The notes below the pieces were generated by a model. It was not told where the DNA came from. It saw only the letters and a list, made by a program, of their open reading frames with translations, and searched no databases. From an uncultured delta proteobacterium (GTDB taxonomy: Bacteria > Desulfobacterota > Desulfobulbia > Desulfobulbales > Desulfocapsaceae), in assembly GCA_903875445.1 (NCBI GenBank), contig CAIQWD010000005.1:1-64000 (forward strand): DNA of 64,000 bases, read 5' to 3'. Position numbers and translations under genes: made by a program. Every line of letters starts with the position of its first letter. Positions within the stretch are counted from its first letter, which is position 1. This document shows positions 7,120 to 16,471 of this stretch, piece after piece.

Positions 7120-10100
7120 GTGACCAGGATTACCCCACAGCAGGACAACAAGGACAGGATAGGTTCAGTACTCGTGGTTGGTTCAGGTATTGGAGGGATG
7201 CAGGCAGCTCTCGATCTTGCCAACAGTGGTCTGATGGTTCACATGATCAACGATGAGCCGTCTATCGGCGGGACGATGTCCAGGCTGGACAAGACCTTCC
7301 CTACCGGCGACTGTGCCATGTGTATGATTTCCCCACGCATGGTTGAGTCCAGTCGCCATCCCAATATCAAGATGCATACCATGTGCAGGGTCCTTAGGGT
7401 CTCCGGCGAGGAAGGAAACTTTACCGCTACCCTCGAACAGAAGGCCCGCTATGTCGATCCTGAACGTTGCACCGGATGCGGGGCCTGCGAACCTGAATGT
7501 CCAGTAAAAGTTGCCAACTTCTTTAATCAGGGACTGGATAAGAGAAAAGCCATCTATTCCTTGTTTCCCCAGGCGGTGCCGAATACCCGATCGATCGACT
7601 CGGTAAACTGTCTGTATCTTACCAAGAATGTCTGCCGCAAATGTGAAAAGGCCTGCGATGCCAAGGCCATCAATTTCGAGGATCGCGACAAACTGGTTGA
7701 GGTAAAGGTCGGTTCGATTGTTCTTACTCCCGGTCTAAAAACCTATCAACCTGAAATTCGCCAGGAACTCGGCTACGGTAAATATAAAAATATCGTCACC
7801 TCTCTCCAGTTCGAACGACTGCTTTCAGCCTCCGGACCCTGCAGCGGGACTGTTGCCCGACCCTCGGACGGCGGGCATCCCAAACGGCTGGCCTGGGTGC
7901 AGTGTGTCGGTTCGCGAAATGCTCATAACGCCAACCCCTGGTGTTCTTCGGTTTGCTGCATGTATGCCGCCAAGCAATCGATCATTGCCAAGGAGCACGA
8001 CAAGGAAGTGCAATCCACCGTTTTTTACATGGAACTTCGTGCCTTCGGTAAAGATTTCGACAAGTATATAGACAAAGCCAAAAGAGACGCCGGGGTAATT
8101 TACAAACGGGCAATGATCTCCGAGATTATCGAAGACCCGAAAACCGGCAATCTGCTTATTCACTCGGTTGGCGAAGACGGCAAGACGGTTCACGAAGAGT
8201 TTGATATGGTTATTCTTTCCATAGGCTTCGAACCACGCAGTGACGCCGCTGAGTTTTCCAAGATTTTTGCAATAGATACAGATACATACGGCTTTGCCAA
8301 GACGTCGAAGCTGAGGCCGGTTGAAACCTCAAGACCAGGTGTCTATGTTGCCGGCACCTACCAGGGTCCGAAGGATATTCCGGAAACGGTCATCCAGGGT
8401 AGCGGCGCTGCGGCTGAGGCCATGGCTCTCCTCGGCGATCGGCGTGGAACTGAAGTAACCAAGGTTATTCTCCCGGATGAACGGGATATTACCGGAGAAG
8501 AACCGAGGGTCGGTGTTATCGTTTGCCATTGCGGTACCAATATCGCCGGCACAGTGGATGTCAAGAGGGTAGCGGCAGCGGCATTAACTCAGCCGGGCGT
8601 TGCCCATGCCGAGACGATTATTTACGCCTGTGCTCCGGACGGACAACAGAAGATTCGCGATCTGATCAAAGAAAAGGGTTTGAACCGGGTTGTTGTGGCC
8701 TCCTGTACCCCACGAACCCACTCGCCGCTTTTTCAGGACACCATTCGTGAGGTCGGTCTCAATAAGTTTCTTTTTGAGTTGGCCGACATCCGCGAGCAGT
8801 GTTCCTGGTGCCATATGCACGATAACGAGAATGCCACCAGGAAGGCGATAGAAATCGTCAATATGATGGTTGCCAAAACCAAGCGGCTTTTGCCGGTAAC
8901 TTCTGCTTCCGTTGGGGTTACTCATGATGCGCTGATCATCGGCGGCGGGATTGCCGGCATGACTGCCGCCCTTTCGCTGGTGGATCAAGGGTACGGTGTG
9001 CATCTGATCGAGAGATCCGCAGCCCTTGGCGGTTTATTGACAAAGGTTCGAGCCAATCTCGAAGGAGACGATGTTCAGGCATTCCTCGCCGACACTATTA
9101 AGAAAGTAGAGAACAATCCGGCGATAACCGTCCATTTGGCGGCAACTGTTGATAAGGTCGATGGTTTTGTAGGGAATTTTGTTACCACACTTACAAACAA
9201 AGAGACCATAAGCCACGGGGCCATTCTCATAGCCGCGGGTGGGGCGGAATACAGCCCGGATGAATACGGCTACAGGGATTCGGATAAAATTATAACTCAG
9301 CGGGAACTCGAAACCCTGCTGGCCGAAAAGGGTCCGGACAATCAAAAGACCTACGTCATGATTCAGTGTGTCGGTTCTCGCGAAGAACCGAACAACTACT
9401 GTTCCCGTATCTGCTGCCAGGATGCCCTGAAAAACAGTATCGCCATTAAGGAAAAGGCTCCGAATGCGCAAGTCGTGGTCATCTACCGGGATATGCGGTC
9501 GTATGGCCTAAAGGAGGAGTATTACAGCAAGGCTCGAGATCTTGGCGTTCTTTTCTTCCTCTATACTCCGGATGACAAGCCACAGGTTGAACCAATGGGC
9601 GACAAGGTCAGGGTGACTCTTACGAGCAAAGTGCTCGGTCGGGAAATGGCCATTGATGCCGACCATGTGATTCTCTCTACCGGGCTCAGACCGCAACCCG
9701 ATGGTGATGAATTTGCTAAGAAATTCAAGCTCACCTGTAATATTGACGGGTTTCTTATGGAGGCCCATGTCAAGCTTCGACCTGTTGATTTCCCCAGTGA
9801 AGGTTATTTCCTGGCAGGCCTCGCGCATGCGCCCAAGAATCTTGAAGAAACAGTGAGCCAGGCCTTGGCCGCTGCCGGCCGAACCGGGGCATTGCTGTCG
9901 CACGACAGTCTTACCGTTTCCGGGGTCATTTCCAAGCACAATCGTGACATATGCATGTCATGCCTGGCATGTGTGAAGAAGTGTCCGTTTGGTGCGCCGT
10001 TTATCGATACAGACGGGCGCGTCAGCCATAATGAGGTGAAATGCACGGGCTGCGGTATTTGCGCCGGCGTGTGTCCCGCCAAGGCTTATCAGGTGAATTA

Positions 10101-10155
10101 TTTCCGTGACGATCAGCTGCTTGCCATGATCGATTCGGTTACCGAAATGCACTAA
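7120..10155 (+). CDS. tandem HdrA-like flavoprotein iron-sulfur subunit (fused HdrA-HdrA)
   Basis: 1011-aa cytoplasmic electron-transfer flavoprotein. First half: FAD-binding GSGIGG (about residue 22), CTGCGACEPECP cluster near 117-127 and CRKCEKAC near 172. Second half: the HdrA-type VCHCGTNIAG near 466, VVASCTPRTH, a second FAD motif GGGIAGM near 605, and two C-terminal ferredoxin clusters (CMSCLACVKKCP, CTGCGICAGVCP). This equals a QmoA/HdrA-like unit fused to a full HdrA. Start GTG at 7120 is preferred because GGAGG overlaps the upstream ATG and sits 8 nt before the GTG. With MvhD, MetV and MetF directly downstream it should pass electrons to or from methylene-THF reductase, possibly by flavin-based bifurcation (inference). 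Confidence 0.9.
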   Translation: MTRITPQQDNKDRIGSVLVVGSGIGGMQAALDLANSGLMVHMINDEPSIGGTMSRLDKTFPTGDCAMCMISPRMVESSRHPNIKMHTMCRVLRVSGEEGNFTATLEQKARYVDPERCTGCGACEPECPVKVANFFNQGLDKRKAIYSLFPQAVPNTRSIDSVNCLYLTKNVCRKCEKACDAKAINFEDRDKLVEVKVGSIVLTPGLKTYQPEIRQELGYGKYKNIVTSLQFERLLSASGPCSGTVARPSDGGHPKRLAWVQCVGSRNAHNANPWCSSVCCMYAAKQSIIAKEHDKEVQSTVFYMELRAFGKDFDKYIDKAKRDAGVIYKRAMISEIIEDPKTGNLLIHSVGEDGKTVHEEFDMVILSIGFEPRSDAAEFSKIFAIDTDTYGFAKTSKLRPVETSRPGVYVAGTYQGPKDIPETVIQGSGAAAEAMALLGDRRGTEVTKVILPDERDITGEEPRVGVIVCHCGTNIAGTVDVKRVAAAALTQPGVAHAETIIYACAPDGQQKIRDLIKEKGLNRVVVASCTPRTHSPLFQDTIREVGLNKFLFELADIREQCSWCHMHDNENATRKAIEIVNMMVAKTKRLLPVTSASVGVTHDALIIGGGIAGMTAALSLVDQGYGVHLIERSAALGGLLTKVRANLEGDDVQAFLADTIKKVENNPAITVHLAATVDKVDGFVGNFVTTLTNKETISHGAILIAAGGAEYSPDEYGYRDSDKIITQRELETLLAEKGPDNQKTYVMIQCVGSREEPNNYCSRICCQDALKNSIAIKEKAPNAQVVVIYRDMRSYGLKEEYYSKARDLGVLFFLYTPDDKPQVEPMGDKVRVTLTSKVLGREMAIDADHVILSTGLRPQPDGDEFAKKFKLTCNIDGFLMEAHVKLRPVDFPSEGYFLAGLAHAPKNLEETVSQALAAAGRTGALLSHDSLTVSGVISKHNRDICMSCLACVKKCPFGAPFIDTDGRVSHNEVKCTGCGICAGVCPAKAYQVNYFRDDQLLAMIDSVTEMH

Positions 10156-10233
10156 GAGAGTGCTTGAAAATAGAAATCAGAATTTGGGGAATACAATTAT
10201 TCAATAGGTCAAGTCAACAAGAAGGAAAGGATA

Positions 10234-10752
10234 ATGGCGATTGACGCAGAAAAAATTGAAGAACCGAAAAGTCCGGAAAAACCACAGGATGTTCCTGCCG
10301 ACTGGAAGGCTAACATCATCGCTTTTGCTTGTCATTACTGCGCTTTTGCAGCCGCTGACCTAGCCGGGGTGATGAGGCTATCATATCCATCCAATGTCAA
10401 GGTGATCCGCCTACCCTGTACGGGAAAACTTGATCACGTCTACATTTTACGTGCTTTTGAGCGGGGCATAGACGGCGTATTTGCCGCTGGCTGACTTGAG
10501 GGACAATGTCATTTCCTGGAAGGAAATTTAAATGCTGCTAAAAGAGTGAATAGAGTCAGAAACTTATTACATATGCTTGGGATTGATCCGGCTCGGCTCG
10601 AGTTCTTTAACCTCTCTGCAGCGCAGGGACCGAGGTGGGCCGAGATATGCACTGAATTTACCAAAAGGGTCAGTGCATTGGGGCCATCGCCCATATGGTT
10701 TGCTCTTCAAAAGAAAAAAGTGTCCACGGAGAATGAAAAACAGGCCGCCTGA
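10234..10752 (+). CDS. mvhD: MvhD/FlxD-type hydrogenase iron-sulfur subunit with in-frame UGA (selenoprotein)
   Basis: 172 residues when UGA at 10492-10494 (residue 87) is read as Sec. The frame reads VFAAG before the UGA and LEGQCHFLEGN after it; the MvhD family has GC..g.CHY..GN there, so Sec replaces the first Cys of that [2Fe-2S] ligand set. Upstream, FACHYCAFAAADLAG and RLPCTGKLDH supply the other Cys ligands; downstream, FFNLSAAQGPRWAEI and LGPSP complete the domain. Sec-containing VhuD/MvhD proteins are known from methanogens. Starts after AAGGAAAGGATA. It links HdrA to another redox partner; here the operon context (hdrA upstream, metV-metF downstream) points to methylene-THF reductase. 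Read naively it would look like two broken genes. Confidence 0.88.
10492..10527 (+). promoter_or_regulatory. candidate SECIS hairpin after the mvhD UGA
   Basis: ATTTCC (10511-10516) pairs with GGAAAT (10522-10527) around the loop TGGAA, starting 16 nt after the UGA. Stem and distance fit a bacterial SECIS and the loop carries G residues, but it matches the fdhF loop less well than the DUF166 element. Confidence 0.5.
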
Positions 10753-10801
10753 TATTCTTGCGGCGGAACTACCGTTTTACTGATGGAGGAGTGGAGAGGG
10801 T

Positions 10802-11464
10802 ATGATAATAGGACAGCAGAAACCGTTTGATGAAATATGGGAGATGGTCAAGGGCCATAAGCAGCTGACTGTATTCGGATGCAATACCTGTGTCGCCGTT
10901 TGTCACCAAGGCGGCAACAAAGAGGCTGAAATCCTTGCCTCCTTACTGCGCATGCGGGCAACGCAGGAAGGTATAGATATCGATATCAAGAACGGCGGCA
11001 TTGAAAGACAATGTGAGCACCCGTTTTTTGAATCGGCTAAGGACCTCCTTGGCGAGTCGGAGGCAGTCCTCAGCATGGCCTGCGGCATAGGGGTTCAGTT
11101 TGTTGCCGAAAAATATATGAGCACCCCGGTATATCCGGCACTGAACACCACTTTTCTCGGGGATGTGAAGACCGATTGGCATTTTACCGAAAAATGTCAG
11201 GCATGCGGCGACTGCATCCTCGGCATAACCGGTGGAGTGTGTCCAGTTAGCCGCTGCTGTAAGCGGCTTTTTAACGGCCCGTGCGGTGGCTCATCGAAGG
11301 GAAAATGTGAAATTTCCAAAGAACTTGACTGTGCCTGGCAGTTGGTTGTCGATCGACTGGAGGCTCTTGGCAAAATGGATGATTATGAGAAAATCGCCCC
11401 TATAAAAGACTGGTCGAAAGATCGTGCAGGTGGGCCTCGATCATTTAAATTGGAGGGCTTTTAA
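10802..11464 (+). CDS. metV: methylenetetrahydrofolate reductase small subunit MetV
   Basis: 220-aa zinc/iron-sulfur protein of the MTHFR C-terminal family. It carries FGCNTCVAVCHQGG at the N-terminus, MACGIGVQ in the middle and a Cys-rich C-terminus (CQACGDCILG, GGVCPVSRCCK, FNGPCGG, GKCEISKELDC). In acetogens MetV is required for MetF activity and bridges it to HdrABC-MvhD or Rnf-type partners. ATG at 10802 follows GGAGGAGTGGAGAGGGT. It sits 50 bp after mvhD and 2 bp before metF, so the order hdrA-mvhD-metV-metF is one operon. Confidence 0.92.
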   Translation: MIIGQQKPFDEIWEMVKGHKQLTVFGCNTCVAVCHQGGNKEAEILASLLRMRATQEGIDIDIKNGGIERQCEHPFFESAKDLLGESEAVLSMACGIGVQFVAEKYMSTPVYPALNTTFLGDVKTDWHFTEKCQACGDCILGITGGVCPVSRCCKRLFNGPCGGSSKGKCEISKELDCAWQLVVDRLEALGKMDDYEKIAPIKDWSKDRAGGPRSFKLEGF

Positions 11465-11466
11465 TC

Positions 11467-12399
11467 GTGGAAACGAAAACCAACAGCAAACTTGAGAAAA
11501 TCTTTAAAAGCGGAGTCATGGCGGTTACCAGTGAGTGCGGTCCGCCTCGTTCAAGTGATCCTGCCCATATCATTACCAAGGGCAATCTGATAAAAAATCA
11601 TGTCGATGCCATCAATATTACCGACAATCAGACTGCAGTTACCAGACTTTGCAGTCTGGCTGCCTGTATCCACCTGAAATTGCAGGGACTGGAGCCTGTC
11701 CTGCAGATGGTAGTGCGAGACAGAAATCGGATCGCTCTGCAGGCTGATATACTGGGTGCCGCATCTTTTGGCATCAACAATATGCTCTGCCTGTCCGGCG
11801 ATCACCAGAGCTTTGGTGATCACCCGAAGGCCCAGAATGTATTCGATCTTGATTCTATGCAGCTCATTCAAACCGTCCGGCATATGCGAGATGAAGGCAA
11901 GTTCCTTAGTGGTGAAGAGATCAAGGTGCCACCCAACCTCTTTGTTGGCGCCGCAGCCAACCCCTTTGCCGACCCCTTTAAGATCAGGGTGCCGCGTCTC
12001 GCCAAAAAAATCGCCGCCGGTGCTGAATTTATTCAGACCCAGTGTGTCTATAATCTCGATAAATTTGAGCTGTGGATGAAAGGTGTGGTGGAAAGAGGCC
12101 TGCATGAGCAGGTTTTCATCATGCCCGGTATTACCCCGATGCGATCGGTGGGTATGGCAAAATATATGGCCCGCGCCGTGCCCGGGATGGATGTCCCCGA
12201 AGAATTGATCAAACGATTGTCAGGCGTCCCCAAGGACAAGCAGGCAGAAGAAGGAATTACTATCGCTGTTGAATCTATTCAGCGGTTGAAAGAGTGCAAG
12301 GGTGTAAGTGGCTTTCACATCATGGCTATCGAATGGGAAGATAAGGTCCCTGAAATAGTTGAAAGATCTGGTTTGTATCCAAGGCCCGTTGTCGATTGA
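11467..12399 (+). CDS. metF: 5,10-methylenetetrahydrofolate reductase MetF
   Basis: Catalyses methylene-THF to methyl-THF (or the reverse), the redox step of the methyl branch of the reductive acetyl-CoA pathway. 310-aa TIM-barrel flavoprotein: TSECGPPR at the N-terminus, DAINITDNQ, ADILGAASFGINNMLCLSGD with the flavin-binding region, GAEFIQTQCVYNL and MPGITPMRS. GTG start at 11467 follows a GGAGG in the end of metV. Being paired with MetV and HdrA/MvhD, electrons probably come from or go to NADH/ferredoxin through the Hdr module rather than directly from NADH. Confidence 0.95.
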   Translation: METKTNSKLEKIFKSGVMAVTSECGPPRSSDPAHIITKGNLIKNHVDAINITDNQTAVTRLCSLAACIHLKLQGLEPVLQMVVRDRNRIALQADILGAASFGINNMLCLSGDHQSFGDHPKAQNVFDLDSMQLIQTVRHMRDEGKFLSGEEIKVPPNLFVGAAANPFADPFKIRVPRLAKKIAAGAEFIQTQCVYNLDKFELWMKGVVERGLHEQVFIMPGITPMRSVGMAKYMARAVPGMDVPEELIKRLSGVPKDKQAEEGITIAVESIQRLKECKGVSGFHIMAIEWEDKVPEIVERSGLYPRPVVD

Positions 12400-12430
12400 T
12401 GAAACGCCGCTGAGGCGGCAGAGGAATCGT

Positions 12431-12625
12431 ATGTGCCAGACAAGTGCATTGATGGAAAAAGACGGTGGTCAGGAGTTGCTGCTCGAAAATGTCACGAATC
12501 TTGAAGTCTTGAGCGACGGGTTACAGATAACCACCCTGTTTGAGGGAACAAAATCGTGGCCGGGGGTGGCGATTCGTCGCATCGATTTCTCTGCCGGCAA
12601 GGTGTATTTGTACCAGATGCAATAA
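12431..12625 (+). CDS. cooT: CooT-type nickel-binding protein
   Basis: 64-aa protein starting MCQTSA, the Cys2-containing N-terminus that forms the Ni(II) site in the CooT homodimer. The rest follows the family pattern (LLLENVTNLEV, then PGVAIRRIDFSAGKVYL, a small beta-barrel). CooT is linked to nickel insertion in carbon monoxide dehydrogenase. GAGGA lies 5 nt before the ATG. It is 31 bp after metF, so probably the same operon; nickel for CODH/acetyl-CoA synthase would explain the company. Confidence 0.85.
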   Translation: MCQTSALMEKDGGQELLLENVTNLEVLSDGLQITTLFEGTKSWPGVAIRRIDFSAGKVYLYQMQ

Positions 12626-12664
12626 CCTGGCTCGCATAACAGGCCGATTGAATTGGAGAAAGGA

Positions 12665-12919
12665 ATGGACAACGTAGAGAAGCTGCGGGTCATGTTGCAG
12701 CACTGGATAGAGCATAATAAAGGGCATATGGACGAGTTCGAGAAATGGCGTGGGACCATGAAGGATGAGGGTCATACCTCACTTGCGGACCACATTCATC
12801 GGACCGTTGAACTCATGGCCTCGGTGAATGTTGAGCTCGAAAAAACCCTCAAGGAGGCTGGTGGACCGAAGCACGATGACGACCACCATCACGATCATCA
12901 CGGTCACCATCACCATTAG
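12665..12919 (+). CDS. small helical protein with histidine-rich tail
   Basis: 84 aa. The body is helical (LRVMLQHWIEHNKGHMDEFEKW, then HIHRTVELMASVNVELEKTL read in two blocks) and the last 15 residues are almost all His/Asp (DDDHHHDHHGHHHH). The tail suggests binding or storage of nickel or zinc ions. ATG 12665 follows GGAGAAAGGA. It lies 39 bp after cooT in the same direction and before a strong terminator, so it closes the operon; a nickel-chaperone role beside CooT is a reasonable guess. No named family is certain. Confidence 0.75.
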   Translation: MDNVEKLRVMLQHWIEHNKGHMDEFEKWRGTMKDEGHTSLADHIHRTVELMASVNVELEKTLKEAGGPKHDDDHHHDHHGHHHH

Positions 12920-12970
12920 CCCCCGCCAGCGGATCGGCTGGCATAAAGGGTTTTTGGGGCAGATCCAAAG

Positions 12971-13015
12971 GAAAAGGCGGAAGAATCGACATCTCGATTA
13001 TTCCGCCTTTTTTGC
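12971..13015. terminator. strong bidirectional terminator
   Basis: AAAAGGCGGAA-GAATCGA pairs with TCGATT-A-TTCCGCCTTTT around a short CATC loop, with A-run on the left and T6 on the right, so it can terminate both the metF operon and convergent folD. Confidence 0.85.
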
Positions 13016-13045
13016 TTCTAAACTTGCCTGGGGCAGGGAAATACT

Positions 13046-13939
13046 TTACAGTCCGAGGCTTTTCTTGGCTGAGGTAAGGGTGTTTTTCATCAACATGGTG
13101 ATGGTCATCGGGCCGACACCACCTGGCACCGGGGTAATTTTGCCGGCGATTTCTTTTGCCTTCTCAAAATCGACATCGCCTTTGAGTATGGCCTTGCCGG
13201 TTTTTTCGTTAATACCGACACGATTGACACCAACATCGATTACTGTTGAACCGGGTTTGATCCATTCAGGTTTCACCAGATCCGGGACGCCGGCGGCGAC
13301 GATAAGAATGTCGGCCCTTCGGCAATGGGCAGCAAGATCCTTGGTGCGGGTGTGGACGATAGTTACGGTGCTGTTGGCGCCTCTACCCTTTTGGGCCATC
13401 ATGATGGCAATCGGTTTGCCGACGATATTCGAGCGACCGACAACAACCACTTCCGCCCCAGAGGTTTCGGTGCCGGAACGAACGATCAGTTCCTGAATAC
13501 CGGCAGGAGTACAGGGCAGGAAACGAACTTCATCGCCACCGATCATCAGGCGTCCGACGTTGACCGGATGGAAGGCATCGACATCTTTGTCAGGATTGAT
13601 GGCATTCAGAACCTTTTTGTCATCAATGTGTTTCGGTAACGGCAGCTGTACCAAAATACCATGGATGTCCGGATCGTTGTTGTATTTGTCGATCAGGGCC
13701 AAGAGATCGGCTTCGGAGATGGTTACCGGCTGATCGTCCTGGATTTCATGAAATCCGAGGCCGATGGCGGTTTTTACCTTCAGGGTGACATAGCTGATGG
13801 ATGCGGGGCTACTTCCGACGAGGATGGTTACCAGGCCGGGGACCTTGCCGGTTTTGGCTTTCATCGCTTCGACTTCCAGTTTCAGCTCGGCAAGAATTTC
13901 TTCTCTTATCTTGGTTCCACTAATAATCTCAGCAGTCAT
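13046..13939 (-). CDS. folD: bifunctional methylene-THF dehydrogenase / methenyl-THF cyclohydrolase FolD
   Basis: Interconverts methylene-, methenyl- and formyl-THF. 297 aa. Visible family motifs: YVTLKVKTA with the catalytic Lys region, VQLPLPKH, PDKDVDAFHPVNVG, the NADP-binding VVVGRSNIVGKPIA and the C-terminal ITPVPGGVGPMTITMLM. ATG at 13939 has AGGAG 10 nt upstream; a TTG three codons earlier has no usable spacing. It lies downstream of fhs on the same strand (about 100 bp), so fhs-folD is the second half of the methyl branch whose last step is encoded by the convergent metF operon. Confidence 0.97.
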   Translation of the reverse strand: MTAEIISGTKIREEILAELKLEVEAMKAKTGKVPGLVTILVGSSPASISYVTLKVKTAIGLGFHEIQDDQPVTISEADLLALIDKYNNDPDIHGILVQLPLPKHIDDKKVLNAINPDKDVDAFHPVNVGRLMIGGDEVRFLPCTPAGIQELIVRSGTETSGAEVVVVGRSNIVGKPIAIMMAQKGRGANSTVTIVHTRTKDLAAHCRRADILIVAAGVPDLVKPEWIKPGSTVIDVGVNRVGINEKTGKAILKGDVDFEKAKEIAGKITPVPGGVGPMTITMLMKNTLTSAKKSLGL

Positions 13940-14040
13940 AGGGCTCAAGCTCCTTTTCTAGATATTGGATACGTCAATTCATGCAAGGAAAAATGGGGCG
14001 GATGGCTCGGCCTCCCGCCCCTTGCCGTTATTATCAGTGT

Positions 14041-15816
14041 TTAGAATACACCCTCGACCTTGCCGGTTTCCAGGTTGACGTCAACACGCTTGAATGCCGG
14101 GTTGGAACTTGTTCCGGGCATAAGGCTGATTGCGCCTGCCACAGGCACGATAAAGCCGGCACCGCCATAGGTGAGAACCTCGCGGATGGTCAGGCGCCAG
14201 CCGGTGGGTACGCCCTTCAGCGACGGATTGTCGGAGAGCGACAAGTGGGTTTTTACCATGCACATGCCAAGGCCGGCGAGTTTCGGATCGGCCTGGATTT
14301 TGGCGATGGCCTTGTTGGCCTCGGCTGAATAATCGACACCGTCAGCGCCGTATACTTCTTTGGCGATCAGTTCAATTCTGTCCTTGATCGGCATATCAAG
14401 ACTATAAAGGAGTTTGAACTCGGACTTTTCTTCGCAGGCCTCGACAACGGTCTTGGCAAATTCGATGGCGCCGTCGCCGCCTTTTTCCCAATGCCTGGAC
14501 AGTGCCACGCGGGAGCCCTCTGCCTCACACAACTCACGAACCTTGGCAATTTCTGCATCGGTGTCGGTGTAGAAGGCGTTGATGCAGACAACCGAAGGAA
14601 TTCCAGCTTTACGGACGTTTCTGATATGATGAATGAGGTTGCCGCAGCCTTTGGCCACCCAGTCAACGTTTTCGGACTTATACTCGACCGGCATTGCCTT
14701 GCCGGGGACCGGAACGGGCGCGCCGCCGTGGCACTTAAGTGCCCGGATGGTGGCCACGATAACCACGCAGTTCGGAATGAGACCGGAGTAACGACACTTC
14801 AGATTCCAGAATTTCTCGAAACCGATATCGGCACCGAAGCCGGACTCGGTGACATGGTAATCGGCGAGTTTCAGACCAATACGGTCGGCGATAATGGAAC
14901 TTTGGCCGATGGCGATATTGGCAAACGGTCCGGCATGAACGATAACCGGCTGGCCTTCGAGGGTCTGCATGAGGGATGGATTGAGGGCATCGACCATCCA
15001 CGCGGTCATGGCTCCGGCAACCTGCAGGTCTTCGGTGGTGATTGCTTTGCCGGTCTTCGAGTAGGCAACAACGATCTTACCCATTCTTTCGCGCATGTCT
15101 TTCAGGTCGGTGGCCATGGCGAGGATAGCCATAACCTCTGAGGAGACGGCGATACCGAACTTCGATTTCATCATGAAGCCGTCGGTCTTGCCGTTAACTC
15201 CGTCAATACCGATAATGATGTTTCTAAGAGCCTGGCAGCAGAAATCCATAATCCAGCCCATAGCCACGTTGGTCGGGTCGATGTCGAGTCGCTTCATGCC
15301 GGAAAGTCTTTCCAGCTGCTCGTCATTGTAGTTTCTTTCATGCTGCATACGGGAGGTCAGGGCAACCATGGCCAGGTTGTGGGCGTTCATGATGGCATTG
15401 ATGTCGCCGGTGAAGCCGAGAGAGAAGGGAGTCAAAGGAATACACTGGGCAAGACCACCGCCGGCAGCTGATCCTTTGATGTTCATGGTCGGACCGCCGG
15501 AAGGCTGACGGATGGCAGCACAGACACTTTTGCCGATTTTGCCGAGACCCTGAACGAGACCCATGGATGAAGTCGATTTACCCTCGCCGAGTGGGGTCGG
15601 GGTGATTGCCGTGACGTCGATATATTTGCCGTTTGGCTTGTCTTTCAGACGCTTGAGTACCTTCTGGAAATCGATCTTGGCAATGTAGTGACCCTGGGGA
15701 AGCAGTTCTTCCTTGGTCAAGCCGAGCTTCTCACCGATCTCGTAGATCGTTAACATCGTTTTTTCTGCATCTTGCGCAATTTCCCAGTCCGCATGTTTGG
15801 TAGGATCTAAAACCAT
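14041..15816 (-). CDS. fhs: formate--tetrahydrofolate ligase
   Basis: ATP-dependent ligation of formate to THF giving 10-formyl-THF, the entry of formate into the methyl branch (or ATP-yielding release when run oxidatively). 591 aa. The P-loop [11 protein letters not shown] lies at residues 72-82; other conserved blocks are [53 protein letters not shown] and PGTSSNPA near the C-terminus. It is slightly longer than the usual 555-560 aa, mainly through an N-terminal extension. ATG preceded by AAAGGAG. Followed by folD. Confidence 0.97.
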   Translation of the reverse strand: MVLDPTKHADWEIAQDAEKTMLTIYEIGEKLGLTKEELLPQGHYIAKIDFQKVLKRLKDKPNGKYIDVTAITPTPLGEGKSTSSMGLVQGLGKIGKSVCAAIRQPSGGPTMNIKGSAAGGGLAQCIPLTPFSLGFTGDINAIMNAHNLAMVALTSRMQHERNYNDEQLERLSGMKRLDIDPTNVAMGWIMDFCCQALRNIIIGIDGVNGKTDGFMMKSKFGIAVSSEVMAILAMATDLKDMRERMGKIVVAYSKTGKAITTEDLQVAGAMTAWMVDALNPSLMQTLEGQPVIVHAGPFANIAIGQSSIIADRIGLKLADYHVTESGFGADIGFEKFWNLKCRYSGLIPNCVVIVATIRALKCHGGAPVPVPGKAMPVEYKSENVDWVAKGCGNLIHHIRNVRKAGIPSVVCINAFYTDTDAEIAKVRELCEAEGSRVALSRHWEKGGDGAIEFAKTVVEACEEKSEFKLLYSLDMPIKDRIELIAKEVYGADGVDYSAEANKAIAKIQADPKLAGLGMCMVKTHLSLSDNPSLKGVPTGWRLTIREVLTYGGAGFIVPVAGAISLMPGTSSNPAFKRVDVNLETGKVEGVF

Positions 15817-16120
15817 GGTGCACTCCTTTGTTAGATTGGGGCTCGGTGTGAGCCAGTGAAAGAGTTACAGCGTCTCCAGTATATTTTGCAGCAGCACGAC
15901 AGCGGTCCTGCAGCCAATGAACAAGACTTAGACAGTTCAAATAAGTAAAAAAGGAAGGTTGGGAAAACCGGCTGATTCAACGCACTTAGGCGTATTTCCA
16001 AAACACTTCCGTTAACGATCTTCGCGGTGGCTTCTTGAAGCGATTCAAGAACAGGAAATTGGTACCATAAACAGCTTCGATTATCAATCGGTTTTAACGT
16101 CAGGGGATTTGAAAAAAAAT

Positions 16121-16231
16121 ATGAATACCAAGGAACAGCACAGGTGCTGGGAACTTCCCTGTATGGCGGTCAGAAGGGGAAGAAAGAACACTCCGATATT
16201 TATTAGTGCCAGTTGTGCATACTGTATTTGA
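16121..16231 (+). CDS. possible 36-aa Cys-rich peptide
   Basis: ATG at 16121, stop TGA at 16229. The peptide contains RCWELPC near the start and SCAYC near the end, two closely spaced Cys pairs that could bind a metal. The CWE..C start is reminiscent of small Cys-rich proteins common in Desulfobacterota. The ribosome site is weak and no neighbour supports it. Low confidence. Confidence 0.22.
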   Translation: MNTKEQHRCWELPCMAVRRGRKNTPIFISASCAYCI

Positions 16232-16448
16232 TTGTCTCAATTACAGATATTCTGGAGGTATGAAAACGTCAGGCAAGAGACGAGCTCGGCCGGGTCGACA
16301 ATTATTGAACGATTGTCAGGTTTCATGCGGTTTGGCGAGGTATTGTCGCAGGAGAAAAGTTGACTACGAAACTTTGCCGCATCACTCAAGAAACCTAGTT
16401 GCTGGCAAGGAGATGCGGAAAAGTCGCTGGTCGATGGTGGCATTTTCT

Positions 16449-16471
16449 CCGTTTTGCCAAGGGCAAAATGG
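16449..16471. other. 10-bp hairpin just beyond the acyl-CoA synthetase stop
   Basis: CCGTTTTGCC (16449-16458) pairs with GGCAAAATGG (16462-16471) with a 3-nt loop and one G-T wobble, 3 bp past the stop on the minus strand. No T-run follows on that strand, so it is more likely a 3'-end stabilising hairpin or a Rho-dependent end than a classical terminator. Confidence 0.5.

Noticed and set aside
16229-16372. Reading the TGA after the 36-aa Cys peptide as selenocysteine
   Set aside because: The frame stays open for 46 codons, but the downstream translation is not protein-like and no SECIS-type stem was found at the right distance.
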